Of a stretch of 64,000 bases of DNA, positions 7,961-17,062 are shown piece by piece. The DNA comes from Brevibacillus_C sp046036945. GTDB lineage: Bacteria > Bacillota > Bacilli > Brevibacillales > Brevibacillaceae. The notes below the pieces were generated by a model. It was given only the letters and a program-made list of their open reading frames with translations. It did not search any database and was not told the origin of the DNA. Position 1 is the first letter of the stretch. Each line of letters opens with the position of its first letter. The position numbers were made by a program, and so were the translations under genes. The stretch covers positions 1-64,000 of the forward strand of contig NZ_JBJQOQ010000017.1 in assembly GCF_046036945.1 (NCBI RefSeq), read 5' to 3'.

Positions 7961-9265
7961 TCATACATCCGAAAGGGACGTTTGCACGGGGAGGGGGTTA
8001 TCGCCCTTCCGGTTGTGCAGCAGCAGGATATTAAGCGCGATCGCGGTCAAAGACCCTGTGACGATGCCGTTTTGCAGCAGCATCTTCAGCATGTTCGGCA
8101 ATTGATCGAATATCTGCGGGACGGCGGATGAGCCCAAGCCCACGGCGATGCTGCAGGCGGCGATCAGCAGGTTTTCGTTCTGGCGCAGGTCCACGCTGGA
8201 AAGCGTATTGATGCCTGACGCCACGACCATGCCGAACATCGCGATCATCGCCCCGCCAAGCACGGCGTCAGGGATCACCGTGGTGAGCGCGGCCAGCTTC
8301 GGCAGCAGTCCCAGCACCACGAGAATCAGGCCGGCAGCGGTAATCGCCGAGCGGGTTTTTACCCGGGTCAGCGAGATCAGGCCGACGTTTTGAGAGAAGG
8401 CGGTGTAGGGAAAGGCGTTGAACAGACCGCCCAGGGTAATGGCAAGCCCTTCCGCCCGCAGGCCCTTGACGATATCCTGCTCCTCCAGTTTCTTGTCAAC
8501 GATTTTGGATACGGCAAAGTAGACGCCAGTCGATTCCACCATGCTGATGATGTTGACCAGGATCATCGTAAAAATGGCGCCGATGTTAAATTGCGGAGTA
8601 CCGAAGTAAAATGGCTGTACGATGTTTACCCAAGAAGCTTGGGCCACGGATTGAAAACTGACCATGCCCATAAAGTAAGCGGCAACCGTTCCGGCGACCA
8701 GCCCGATCAAAACGGAAATCGCGCGGGTAAAGCCGGTAAAAAAGCGGTTGACGAGCAATATCAAGACAAGCGTGCCAAGCGCCAGCAGCAGGTTGCGCGG
8801 GGACCCGAAGTCTGCGCTGCCTGCGCCGCCGGCAGCGTTGTTCATCGCCACCGGGATGAGCGATAACCCGATGATCGTCACGACAGATCCGGTGACGACT
8901 GTCGGAAAGAAGCGCAGCAATTTGCCAAACAGCGGAGCCGCCAGCACTACAAACAGGCCGGAGATGATAATCGCCCCGTAAGCGGTGGCGAGATTCGAGG
9001 TGGAGGCGATTGCGATGATCGGGCCTACCGCAGTGAACGTGCAGCCCAGCACGACCGGCAGCCTGATGCCAAAGTAACGCGTGCCGACTACCTGCATCAG
9101 CGTGGCGATCCCTGAAGTGAACAGATCGGCCGCGATCAGATAAGCCATCTGCGTGGGAGTCAAGCCCAGCTCTTTGCCAATCAACAGCGGAACGACAACA
9201 GCACCGGCGTACATCGCCAGTACGTGCTGCATCCCCAGTGTTACCGTCTTTTGTTTGCTGATCAT
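7961..9265 (-). CDS. pbuX: Xanthine permease, NCS2 family
   Basis: 434 residues, the usual NCS2 length, with about 14 hydrophobic segments. The N-terminus (LGMQHVLAMYAGAVVVPLLIG) and the internal FTAVGPIIAI segment, followed later by SVVESTGVYFA-like sequence, are typical of xanthine/uric acid permeases. It imports xanthine by proton symport. The ATG overlaps the stop of xpt (ATGA), so both are translated from one riboswitch-controlled mRNA. Confidence 0.92.
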   Translation of the reverse strand: MISKQKTVTLGMQHVLAMYAGAVVVPLLIGKELGLTPTQMAYLIAADLFTSGIATLMQVVGTRYFGIRLPVVLGCTFTAVGPIIAIASTSNLATAYGAIIISGLFVVLAAPLFGKLLRFFPTVVTGSVVTIIGLSLIPVAMNNAAGGAGSADFGSPRNLLLALGTLVLILLVNRFFTGFTRAISVLIGLVAGTVAAYFMGMVSFQSVAQASWVNIVQPFYFGTPQFNIGAIFTMILVNIISMVESTGVYFAVSKIVDKKLEEQDIVKGLRAEGLAITLGGLFNAFPYTAFSQNVGLISLTRVKTRSAITAAGLILVVLGLLPKLAALTTVIPDAVLGGAMIAMFGMVVASGINTLSSVDLRQNENLLIAACSIAVGLGSSAVPQIFDQLPNMLKMLLQNGIVTGSLTAIALNILLLHNRKGDNPLPVQTSLSDV

Positions 9266-9867
9266 ACGGATGCAGTCTCCTTTGGCGCTGCGGCTTCGTC
9301 GATAAACACGATCTCTTCAGGAGACATCGATTGGATGCGGGCCAGCGAGTGGACGTAAACGCCCGCCTCTTCCAGCTTCCGGCGTCCTTCCTGGAAGCTC
9401 TTCTCGATCACGGCGCCTACCCCGACCAGATGGGCTCCCGCATTAGAGATGATCTCCTTCAAGCCGAGCAGCGCCGCGCCGGTGGCGAGAAAATCGTCCA
9501 CGATCAAAATGCGGTCGTTCCCGTCCAGATAGCGCTTGGATACGCTGATCTGGTACGTCTCTTGGCGGGTAAAGGAATAGACGGGCGCAGCGTAGACCTC
9601 TTCATTCTGTGTGACAGCTTTTTTCTTTTTGGCGTAAACAAAGGGAACCTTCAGGGCGAGTGCTGCGGCCATCGCAAAGTGGATTCCGCTCGCCTCCACG
9701 GTCAGCACCTTGGTGATCCCCTGCCCCTGGAAGTGCTCGGCAAAGGCTTGACCGATCTCCATCGCAAGCACCGGGTCCACCTGATGATTGATAAATGAGT
9801 CCACCTTCAGCACACTGGCAGACAACACTTCCCCTTGCTGCCTGATTCGCTCTTGTAATGCCTTCAT
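9262..9867 (-). CDS. xpt: Xanthine phosphoribosyltransferase
   Basis: 201 residues. The PRPP-binding loop is ILIVDDFLATGAA, and the N-terminus (MKALQERIRQQGEVLSASVLKVDSF) is typical of Xpt. It converts xanthine and PRPP to XMP. Start: ATG at 9867 with AGGAGCGGAGAAG just before it; the frame continues upstream through the attenuator hairpin, which is not coding. Translationally coupled to pbuX. Confidence 0.93.
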   Translation of the reverse strand: MKALQERIRQQGEVLSASVLKVDSFINHQVDPVLAMEIGQAFAEHFQGQGITKVLTVEASGIHFAMAAALALKVPFVYAKKKKAVTQNEEVYAAPVYSFTRQETYQISVSKRYLDGNDRILIVDDFLATGAALLGLKEIISNAGAHLVGVGAVIEKSFQEGRRKLEEAGVYVHSLARIQSMSPEEIVFIDEAAAPKETASV

Positions 9868-9890
9868 CTTCTCCGCTCCTTTTTTTGTAA

Positions 9891-9961
9891 AAGAAAAACC
9901 CAGGAAAGACAGGTTGCGAAAACACGACATGCGCGTCTCAAGTGAAACCTGTCCCCCTGGG
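9891..9961 (-). terminator. Attenuator (terminator) hairpin of the purine riboswitch
   Basis: On the minus strand CCCAGG...ACAGGTT pairs across a ~35-base loop with AACCTGT...CCTGGG, followed by TTTTTCTTTT, just upstream of the xpt ribosome binding site. In known xpt leaders this terminator forms when guanine or xanthine is bound. Confidence 0.8.
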
Positions 9962-10082
9962 TTTTTATCCCTTAGGTGTAGCACAAGGAATACATCTATG
10001 TGCTTGCGCCGCTCGGTCCAATCCTCCCCGCCCCGACAAACCATTGCCGAAGAAAGGGAGCGGAACCCTAGGCGCACTTCCA

Positions 10083-10149
10083 CTCGTAGTCAGATGATTT
10101 ACGGTCATCCGGTAGAGACTTATGGGCCATATCCCCAAAATTATACGAG
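10083..10149 (-). ncRNA. Purine (guanine-class) riboswitch aptamer
   Basis: On the minus strand all conserved aptamer elements occur in order: P1 CTCGTA, TATAAT, ATATGG, GTCTCTACC, CCGTAAAT, then GACTACGAG closing P1 (CTCGTA/TACGAG). The base corresponding to position 74 is C, which specifies guanine-type rather than adenine ligands. About 215 bases upstream of xpt and followed by an attenuator. Confidence 0.95.
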
Positions 10150-10231
10150 CTAATATTCTTTTTATTGGGTAAATCGTTTCTTTAATGTAACACAAGCCCT
10201 TGGGACAAACAAGGGAAATTCAGGGCAGTCT

Positions 10232-12877
10232 TTACAAAATTCCCCGCTCGATGACCAGAGAGATCGCTTGGGTGCGGTTGTTGACTCCCAGCTTCTCGTA
10301 GATGTTTTTCGTATGGGTTTTCACCGTATCTACCGTGATGCACATCTCCCGGGCGATTCGTTGGTTGGTGTATCCCTGCTTCATATAAGCCAGCACCTCC
10401 AGCTCCCGCCTGGTCAACTGCCTGGCTTGTCCAACTGTGGGTGACTGTGCTATGTCCGCGGCGTGTTCAGCCGGGAAATACGACAGCAGGCGCTCTGCGT
10501 AATGCAGAGCCTTTTGGTCCGCGAGCAGCCTGTACTTGTCCTTATTCAACGTCTGAAGCAACCGTGCCAGCCAGTCGCCCTCGTCGAGAAAGGTTCGCAG
10601 GTATCCGTGCGGCTCCCCAAGGCAGAGAGCCCGATTCAACGCGGTGACCGCCTTCCTTTCATCCCCCTGTTTTTGGTGCAGCAGGCTGATAAGCAAATTC
10701 AGTTCAATCATGCTGGCCAATCGCTCCGCCCGCTCCGCTTGCAGGAGCAGCCTGGTCAACAGGGCAAGTGCTTGATCCGTTTGATCCAGGGCGATCCATG
10801 CCCGGGCCAATGTGATGTATTCGAACTCCTGGAGTATCGCGAACGGCCGGATGGCATTCAAGCTGCTGCGCTTGATCCAGTCGTCCACCCGCTCCAGCCT
10901 GTTTTCCTCGATCCAGAGTCTCACCTTAAAAGCCTCTACCGCTTCCAGCCAGTAATCGGAGGCATCCAGGAGCTGTATTTGTTCTTCCAGCTCTTCCATC
11001 ACCGCCCACATCTGAACCCGGTCGCGATGCGCACGTTTCCAGCGGGCATAGGTGAGGTAGATCGGCACGAGTATCCCGATATGCTCGGCTTTTTGTCCCA
11101 GCTCAATCCCCCGGTGGACAAAATACTCTACTTCGTGGTCGACATTTTTTTCGTAGTACAGCTCGCCCAGTACGGCAGAACCGTAACCGAGAATGGAAAG
11201 TCCGCTGTTTTTCCACAGAACCCGTAATTTCGTAAACACCTCTTCCACTTTCCCAAGCTCGCCTCCCATGCACATCGGACTGCGGAGCACGAGCGCTTCT
11301 CCGGCATTCAGCTCAATCCCCGATTGAAAAAATCGGCCGACCTTGTTTGGCTGCCGCTTGGTCGACTCGCGAAAACAAGCGAGGGCTCTGTCGACGTCCC
11401 TTTCCTGCATGGCCAAGTACCCCCGAATGACGAACAACTCCGCAATCGCTTCATTTGCCTCTTCCGCGGGAAGGTCGGCAGTGGTCAGATACTGTTCCTC
11501 CCGGGACAACTGTTCGAACGTCTGCTCCAGCTCGCCGGACAATACCAATGTCCAGAGGTATATCACTGCCATTTTCAGATGGTACTGAAGCCATCGTTCG
11601 GGAAAGCTGTGCAGCCAGCGCTTCAGCGTAGCCAGTTTCCCCTGTTTTAGCAAAGTCACCGATAACTTGTCGATTAACGCCGCAGCCTGGTCAAAATGGC
11701 CTCCCGACAGGGCGTGTTCGACAGCTTCCTCCCAAAAGAGATTCCGCTCATACCAGTGGCTGGCCGCCAGGTGCAATTGGTCAATCTGATCCGCGTACTT
11801 ACGGCGCAGCTGGGTCTGCAGCATGTCTGAAAACAGGTGATGGTAGCGGTACCAGCGGCGTTCCTGGTCAAGTGCGACAATAAAAGAATTCGTTGCCTCC
11901 AAATAAGCCAGAATCTCTTCCGATTGCTGCCGCCGGGTGACACTGTCACATAATGAAGGAGTCATGCGTTCCAGAATGGATGTCCTCAGCAAGAAGTCCT
12001 GCATCTCGCCGGATAAGGCCATGAAGACTTCCTCCACTACGTAATCCCAGATGTAACGGTGATTGCCCGTAAATTCACGGACAAAACGGGGGAGGTTGTC
12101 CCGCCCCTGCATCGACAGGGCGACGAGCTGCATTCCGGCGATCCAGCCTTCTGTACGGTACTGCAAAATATCAAGATCTTCCCGGGAAATGTCGAACTTT
12201 TTCAATTGGTTGAAAAAGGAAAATGTTTCATCTAAGTTGAAATGAAGTTCACTTACGCCGATTTCTCTAACCAGCTCTCTCGCCCTCAGCCGATGCAGAG
12301 GAAAGCGTGGGACAACCCTTGTTGAGATGATCACGTGCATGGTTTCAGGCATATTTTCGATAAAATACAGCATGTTCTGGTGGATTTGTTCGTTTGTGAT
12401 GAGGTGGTAATCGTCTAATACGAGTACGAATTCCCGTGAAATTCGGGATAGTTCATTGATCAATTTAGCTGGCAAAACCTCAGCTGAAGGCAGTGCTGCG
12501 GCGTGCAGGCTGCTTTGTACCCTTTTTCCGAGGTCCGCAGAAAGTTCTTCCAGCACCTTGCCGATGCAGCCCCAAAATCTGACCGGATCATTGTCGCTTT
12601 TGTCCAGAGAAATCCAACCTGCCGATTCGCTTCTCTGCTTAACCCATCCGCCGATCAAAGTCGTCTTGCCAAACCCTGCCGGAGCAAGCAGAAGCGTCAG
12701 CTTCGACCTGGTTTGTTCCTCCAGCAGTTCGTAGAGGCGAGGCCTCAGCAAATGCGTCGACAGGGACTGGGGATTTTGAAATTTTGTCACGGGCCAGGCC
12801 GGATCTAATGCAGGGTCACTCACAGCATGAGAGTTTGCCACTTTCTCGTTCACGAACCTTTCATACGATAGAATCAT
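10232..12877 (-). CDS. Large ATP-dependent LuxR-family (MalT-like/LAL) transcriptional regulator
   Basis: 881 residues, standard for the MalT/LAL class. N-terminal STAND ATPase with Walker A in LAPAGFGKTTL (about residue 65) and Walker B in FVLVLDDYHLI; a central TPR-like helical region; and a C-terminal LuxR helix-turn-helix (LTRRELEVLAYMKQGYTNQRIA, DTVKTHTKNIYEKLGV). Such proteins bind an inducer and ATP, oligomerise and activate operons. The target and inducer are unknown; no neighbour is an obvious partner. Start: ATG with GGAGAG ten bases upstream. Confidence 0.88.
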   Translation of the reverse strand: MILSYERFVNEKVANSHAVSDPALDPAWPVTKFQNPQSLSTHLLRPRLYELLEEQTRSKLTLLLAPAGFGKTTLIGGWVKQRSESAGWISLDKSDNDPVRFWGCIGKVLEELSADLGKRVQSSLHAAALPSAEVLPAKLINELSRISREFVLVLDDYHLITNEQIHQNMLYFIENMPETMHVIISTRVVPRFPLHRLRARELVREIGVSELHFNLDETFSFFNQLKKFDISREDLDILQYRTEGWIAGMQLVALSMQGRDNLPRFVREFTGNHRYIWDYVVEEVFMALSGEMQDFLLRTSILERMTPSLCDSVTRRQQSEEILAYLEATNSFIVALDQERRWYRYHHLFSDMLQTQLRRKYADQIDQLHLAASHWYERNLFWEEAVEHALSGGHFDQAAALIDKLSVTLLKQGKLATLKRWLHSFPERWLQYHLKMAVIYLWTLVLSGELEQTFEQLSREEQYLTTADLPAEEANEAIAELFVIRGYLAMQERDVDRALACFRESTKRQPNKVGRFFQSGIELNAGEALVLRSPMCMGGELGKVEEVFTKLRVLWKNSGLSILGYGSAVLGELYYEKNVDHEVEYFVHRGIELGQKAEHIGILVPIYLTYARWKRAHRDRVQMWAVMEELEEQIQLLDASDYWLEAVEAFKVRLWIEENRLERVDDWIKRSSLNAIRPFAILQEFEYITLARAWIALDQTDQALALLTRLLLQAERAERLASMIELNLLISLLHQKQGDERKAVTALNRALCLGEPHGYLRTFLDEGDWLARLLQTLNKDKYRLLADQKALHYAERLLSYFPAEHAADIAQSPTVGQARQLTRRELEVLAYMKQGYTNQRIAREMCITVDTVKTHTKNIYEKLGVNNRTQAISLVIERGIL

Positions 12878-12961
12878 TTTTATGAAAGCTCTCCAGGTCT
12901 ATTTTACCATAATCATCCGCAGGAATTGTCACAAAACATAGAATAAAGGAACTCAAAGCAA

Positions 12962-12997
12962 TCAGGCTCATTGACGGCCAAAAGACGCGTCAATAAG
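12962..12997 (-). terminator. Stem-loop between the lipoprotein gene and the LuxR-type gene
   Basis: On the minus strand AGGCTTATTGACG...CGTCAATGAGCCT, a 13-base near-perfect stem about 20 bases after the lipoprotein stop. It lacks a good T-run, so it may terminate poorly or only protect the 3' end. Confidence 0.5.
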
Positions 12998-13017
12998 CCT
13001 GCATTTCGAGGAGATGA

Positions 13018-14364
13018 TTAGGGTTCGACCATGCGGAAGTGATTTTGAACTTCGTTGTCCTGCAGCAGCATTTGCTTGTACTCATCAAGAAAACGGCCAG
13101 ATAAACGGGGGGCGTCTGCAGGCAGCTGGGCGGTGATGACATGTTCGCCGTTGTCGCCGAGCACCGTATAGCGAACTTGTTTTTTCTTCAGAATGTCCTC
13201 CTGTTTTTTCCAATCATCCATTGAAAACCACTTGAAGGACAGCAGCTCTGCCGGTTTTTCCGGAGACAGGCCAATATAAGAAAATCGAACCCCGGACTGC
13301 ACCTTTTCCACTGTGTACTTATCCAGCCATTTGGCCGGAATGGTAAAATCAAATCCCACTTCATAGTCGGTGTAATCCTCCTGAACCAATTTGAGGCCGT
13401 CATTGCCATCCCACTGGTACCAAGAGTCAATCCACGGGACGTCCACCATAGGCAGTTCTTCCGAACCAACTGGTTGGCTCTGAATGCCGATTTCGACAAT
13501 GCCGTCTCCATTTACGTCCTTCGAATTGAGTGGATAAGGTTTGAACGTCTTATCCCCTCCGTATTCTGTCTTGCCAAAAACATCTGTCAGCTTGCCGTCT
13601 TTCATGATCACCAGCGATGTGAAGGCCGAGTGCGCTCCTACACCCATGTCCACGAAGAGGCCTTTCACCGTCGGCGTGGCGCTGCCGATCAACGCCTGAT
13701 CAAAGCCGTTTATCCCCCCGTCCATGTCCAGCTCGCTGATGGACTTCATCTTCCCATCACGGTACCCGTACAGTTTCAGTTTGGATTCCAGCTTGTCGTG
13801 GTCGTGCAGCAATACCGCTATCTCTGAGCGTCCCTCCCCGGTCAAGTCGCCGACTGCGATCTCTGAGTACTTTTGCCGCCAGATTTGCTTCAATTGTCCT
13901 CCTGTGAGCGAGTAGACGGAGATCTCGGAGTTAAGCCCGGCTCCTCCGCTCAATCCCACCAGCAGCTCCGGCATGTTGTCACCGGTAACATCCTGAAAGT
14001 CGGCGTAATCCAACTCCCGGCCCAACGCTTCCATATTGGCAATTCGCTTCCACTCGCCGGCTTCGTTTTTCAACACAAGAATCCCCAACTCGAACTCGCT
14101 CGACTCCTTTTTATAAAAGGCGACTGCTTCATCCTGGCCATCGCCGTCCAAGTCTTTCAGATTGACAGCGCTCATCTGCAGCGGCCGGGATGGCACTGCC
14201 AGCTTTGCTCCCTCCGGCAGGGCCTGCATGACGGCCTCCGTGACTGCCTGCTGGGTTTGCGCCAACCGCGGCGCTTTCACCAGGTTGTCGGGCAAAGCGC
14301 TCATCCCGCAACCCGTTGTCAGCAATCCTGCCGCCAGTAGTAAGGAAACCCATTTTCCCTTCAT
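13018..14364 (-). CDS. Lipoprotein with FG-GAP/VCBS-like repeats
   Basis: About 448 residues. Lipoprotein signal peptide with lipobox LLTTGC near residue 20. The N-terminal half has repeated calcium-site-like motifs (DLDGDGQDEAVAFY, DVTGDNMPELLVGL, DLTGEGRSEIAVLL, DVNGDGIVEIGIQS), typical of a beta-propeller of FG-GAP repeats. It should sit on the outer face of the membrane; function unknown. Start: ATG 14364, immediately before the signal peptide; an upstream GTG at 14400 would add a charged leader and is less likely. Confidence 0.85.
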   Translation of the reverse strand: MKGKWVSLLLAAGLLTTGCGMSALPDNLVKAPRLAQTQQAVTEAVMQALPEGAKLAVPSRPLQMSAVNLKDLDGDGQDEAVAFYKKESSEFELGILVLKNEAGEWKRIANMEALGRELDYADFQDVTGDNMPELLVGLSGGAGLNSEISVYSLTGGQLKQIWRQKYSEIAVGDLTGEGRSEIAVLLHDHDKLESKLKLYGYRDGKMKSISELDMDGGINGFDQALIGSATPTVKGLFVDMGVGAHSAFTSLVIMKDGKLTDVFGKTEYGGDKTFKPYPLNSKDVNGDGIVEIGIQSQPVGSEELPMVDVPWIDSWYQWDGNDGLKLVQEDYTDYEVGFDFTIPAKWLDKYTVEKVQSGVRFSYIGLSPEKPAELLSFKWFSMDDWKKQEDILKKKQVRYTVLGDNGEHVITAQLPADAPRLSGRFLDEYKQMLLQDNEVQNHFRMVEP

Positions 14365-14532
14365 CGCTCTGCCTTCTTCCCCTTCCGATATGCATTTCAC
14401 TTCCTCTATTGTAGCGGGAAATCAGGTGAAAGAAGTTACAAAACAGAAACAACTTCCCTGCCAACAGGTGTAAGATCAGTCAAGTTTAGGCAAGCTACGA
14501 TGGAAGTATTTTTGAAGGAGGCGAAAGGAGCC

Positions 14533-14700
14533 GTGGACCAAGCAGAGAAACAGCCGGCCCGGAAAGATCAGCATGCCGACGAATATTTCTACTTTAGCCT
14601 GGCCGACGAAAGCCATGAAAAGCTGTTGGAAAAAGAACTGCGCGAGGCAAGGGAGAATCCGTTGGAGCCTTTGCAAGAGGTGACCGAAGTAGAGTACTGA
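14533..14700 (+). CDS. Small hydrophilic protein of unknown function
   Basis: About 55 residues, acidic and glutamate-rich, with a coiled-coil-like helix (SHEKLLEKELREARENPLEPL). Start proposed at GTG 14533 with AAGGAGG about 12 bases upstream; an in-frame ATG at 14500 has no clear ribosome binding site. No family recognised. Divergent from the lipoprotein gene. Confidence 0.5.
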   Translation: MDQAEKQPARKDQHADEYFYFSLADESHEKLLEKELREARENPLEPLQEVTEVEY

Positions 14701-14772
14701 AGCTATCTTTAGGCCATTTAGTCAATCGTGTATCCTGCGGGGTATGCGTTTTTTCATGTAAAAGGGCCAGAT

Positions 14773-14801
14773 CAAAAAAAGGGCATCCAGCAGCTGGATG
14801 C
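14773..14801 (-). terminator. Isolated minus-strand terminator-like hairpin
   Basis: On the minus strand GCATCCAG-ctg-CTGGATGC is followed by CC and seven T. It has the form of an intrinsic terminator, yet no supported minus-strand gene lies upstream before 14990. A small RNA or a short peptide may end here. Confidence 0.5.
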
Positions 14802-14989
14802 AATAGAAGGAGTATGGAGAGCCATGGCGAGAACAATGAGTGTCAAAGCCATGAAGCTTATAGTTGAATCATACCGATAAGGGGATGTCCGTGATACAAG
14901 CTTGACAGATTTTATGACAGAGTTTTTCAAGCCAGTGGTTTCAAGGTAAAAAGGATGAGAATTCTCGGTAGATAATCTGCCAAACGAAC

Positions 14990-15208
14990 ATGAAAAAATC
15001 CGTTTCTCATGTACAAGGAAAAAAGATGGGATTATTAGCGAGAATCGTTTTTTTGCAAAAGCTGAAAGACGAATTGATTGAAAAAGCCAAACATCCTTCT
15101 ACTACCTATTTTCAGATGATGGAAATTTATAAGCAAATGCGCCAAATCAATATAGAAATCCAAAATATCAAACGGACAGCATATGAACAGAAGAAGCAGT
15201 CGGTCTAG
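14990..15208 (+). CDS. Small basic helical protein of unknown function
   Basis: 72 residues, Lys-rich and predicted helical (KLKDELIEKAKHPSTTYFQMMEIYKQMRQINIEIQNIK). The first ATG lacks a clear ribosome binding site; the internal ATG at 15026 is preceded by AAGGAAAAAAG and may be the true start (60 residues). The terminator at 15246 on the same strand supports a real transcript. No family recognised. Confidence 0.45.
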   Translation: MKKSVSHVQGKKMGLLARIVFLQKLKDELIEKAKHPSTTYFQMMEIYKQMRQINIEIQNIKRTAYEQKKQSV

Positions 15209-15245
15209 CCATGCTGCCGGGTCCGTCAGCGATCATCACCGAATC

Positions 15246-15292
15246 AAAGCCGGTTCTTCCTTTCTTATGGGGGAAAAATCGGCTTTTGTTTT
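15246..15292 (+). terminator. Rho-independent terminator
   Basis: AAAGCCGGTTcTTCC...GGGGGAA...CGGCTTTT followed by GTTTTAT, 38 bases after the small gene's stop. Confidence 0.7.
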
Positions 15293-15389
15293 ATAGAATG
15301 AATGGGAATAAATGGTACTGTGACATACATTTGGCGAAAATCCTCCATAATATCTAAGGAGGTAGAAAACGGGTGAGGAGGATTTGGCA

Positions 15390-16703
15390 TTGACTACGTC
15401 TACTGAGCGCAGACAGATGCGGCGCATCACGAGCAACATCTTCAAGGGTTCGGTTGGAAACCTGATCGAGTGGTACGACTGGTACGTCTATTCGGCTTTC
15501 GCCGTGTACTTCTCGGCAGAGTTTTTCCCCAAAGGAGATGTAACAAGCCAACTGCTGAACACCGCGGCTGTCTTCGCCGTCGGCTTCCTGATGCGTCCGA
15601 TTGGAAGCCTGCTGCTGGGCAGCTACGCCGATCGTCACGGCCGCCGGGCCGCACTCACGCTCTCCATCACGGTCATGGCCGCCGGTTCCCTGGTAATCGC
15701 CTTTACGCCCGGCTATAGCAGCATCGGTGTGCTGGCTCCCATTATTCTGGTTCTTGCACGTCTGCTGCAAGGTCTGTCGCTGGGAGGAGAGTATGGAACC
15801 TCGGCCACGTACCTGTCCGAAATGGCCAGCAGCGGCCGCCGCGGCTTCTACTCCAGCTTCCAGTACGTCACACTTGTCGCCGGGCAGCTGGTGGCGTTGG
15901 GCGTCCAGATCATCCTCCAGCAAATCCTCAGCGAAGCCGATATGAAGTCCTGGGGCTGGCGCATCCCCTTTGTGATCGGCGCGTTGGGAGCGTTGGCTGT
16001 GCTGTGGCTGCGGCGGACCATGGATGAATCGGAACAGTTTCAAAAGATGGGCTCAAAAGACCGGAAAAGAGCCGGAACGATACGAGCTTTGATGAAGCAC
16101 CCCCGCGCAGTGCTGACAGTCGTCGGGCTTACCCTCGGCGGAACTGTCGCCTTCTATACCTATACGACGTACCTGCAGAAGTTCATGGTAAATACGGAGG
16201 GACTCCCGAAGGAGGTCGTAAGTTGGGTGAACTTCATCGCGCTGCTCGTCTTCGTCGTACTTCAGCCGCTCGCCGGCATGCTCTCCGACCGGATCGGGCG
16301 GCGTCCGCTGCTGATGGGCTTTGGCATTCTCGGAACGCTGCTGACGGTGCCGCTGTTTCTGATCCTGGAGCGCACAAAAAGCCCTTTTGCCGCCTTTTTG
16401 CTGATGATGGCGGGGCTGATCATCGTCACCGGCTACACGTCGATCAATGCGATTGTAAAAGCCGAGCTCTTCCCTACCGAAATCCGCGCTTTAGGCGTAG
16501 GTTTTCCCTACGGAGTCACGGTCGCGGTGTTCGGTGGCACGGCTGAGTATATCGCATTATGGTGCAAAAGCAGCGGAATTGAGCCGCTCTTTTACTACTA
16601 CGTAGCCGCCTGTATCGCCGTAAGCCTGATCGTCTACTGGCGAATGGGGGAGTCGTCCAAGATTTCCCACATCGAGTCGGAGCAGAACACGAGGCTGCAA
16701 TAG
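15390..16703 (+). CDS. MFS metabolite:H+ symporter (MHS family), KgtP-like
   Basis: About 437 residues with 12 hydrophobic segments. N-terminal MHS signature GNLIEWYDWYVYSAFAVYF, loop 2-3 motif SYADRHGRRAALTLS and loop 8-9 motif LSDRIGRRPLLMGFG. MHS transporters import carboxylates such as 2-oxoglutarate, citrate or shikimate, or compatible solutes, with protons; the substrate here is unknown. Start: TTG at 15390, eight bases after GAGGAGG; a TTG at 15384 is the alternative. Single-gene unit. Confidence 0.88.
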   Translation: MTTSTERRQMRRITSNIFKGSVGNLIEWYDWYVYSAFAVYFSAEFFPKGDVTSQLLNTAAVFAVGFLMRPIGSLLLGSYADRHGRRAALTLSITVMAAGSLVIAFTPGYSSIGVLAPIILVLARLLQGLSLGGEYGTSATYLSEMASSGRRGFYSSFQYVTLVAGQLVALGVQIILQQILSEADMKSWGWRIPFVIGALGALAVLWLRRTMDESEQFQKMGSKDRKRAGTIRALMKHPRAVLTVVGLTLGGTVAFYTYTTYLQKFMVNTEGLPKEVVSWVNFIALLVFVVLQPLAGMLSDRIGRRPLLMGFGILGTLLTVPLFLILERTKSPFAAFLLMMAGLIIVTGYTSINAIVKAELFPTEIRALGVGFPYGVTVAVFGGTAEYIALWCKSSGIEPLFYYYVAACIAVSLIVYWRMGESSKISHIESEQNTRLQ

Positions 16704-16808
16704 CTGTCGACTGCCCGGCTCCCCATAAGAACTCTCAATTTCGTAAAAGCGGCAATATCTCATACTGAAAAATATTACACTTTTTTAACAGGCTTCTCTT
16801 CGTGTTCT

Positions 16809-16982
16809 TCAAAGTAACGAAGGAACTTTGCTGATGGAATCCATGGTTTCCCATTGGGTTGCCCCTTGCTCATGCAGCACCAGCGAATACTCTGCAAGCA
16901 CTTTTGCCGTTTCTTTCGCGTGCACTTCCGTCAAAATGCGGTTTGTTAGACGTACATCTATGTCAGACTTTACGATAAAATC
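16809..16982 (-). pseudogene. Possible gene remnant without a start codon
   Basis: On the minus strand a 57-codon open frame between two stops encodes a protein-like, hydrophilic sequence (RLTNRILTEVHAKETAKVL, EYSLVLHEQGATQWETMDS) but has no ATG/GTG start with a ribosome binding site near its beginning. It may be a decayed gene or chance. The rest of 16704-17004 shows nothing else. Confidence 0.25.
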
Positions 16983-17004
16983 TTACTGCCGTTTACCGGC
17001 CGAA

Positions 17005-17048
17005 AACCGCAAAAAACCCATCCGTACGATGACGAGGGTTTTTGCGGT
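17005..17048 (-). terminator. Terminator after the Ugp-like operon
   Basis: On the minus strand AACCGCAAAAACCC...GGGTTTTTTGCGGTT: a stem whose 3' arm contains the T-run, starting about 15 bases after the binding-protein stop. Confidence 0.7.
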
Positions 17049-17062
17049 TTGCCGACATCTGT

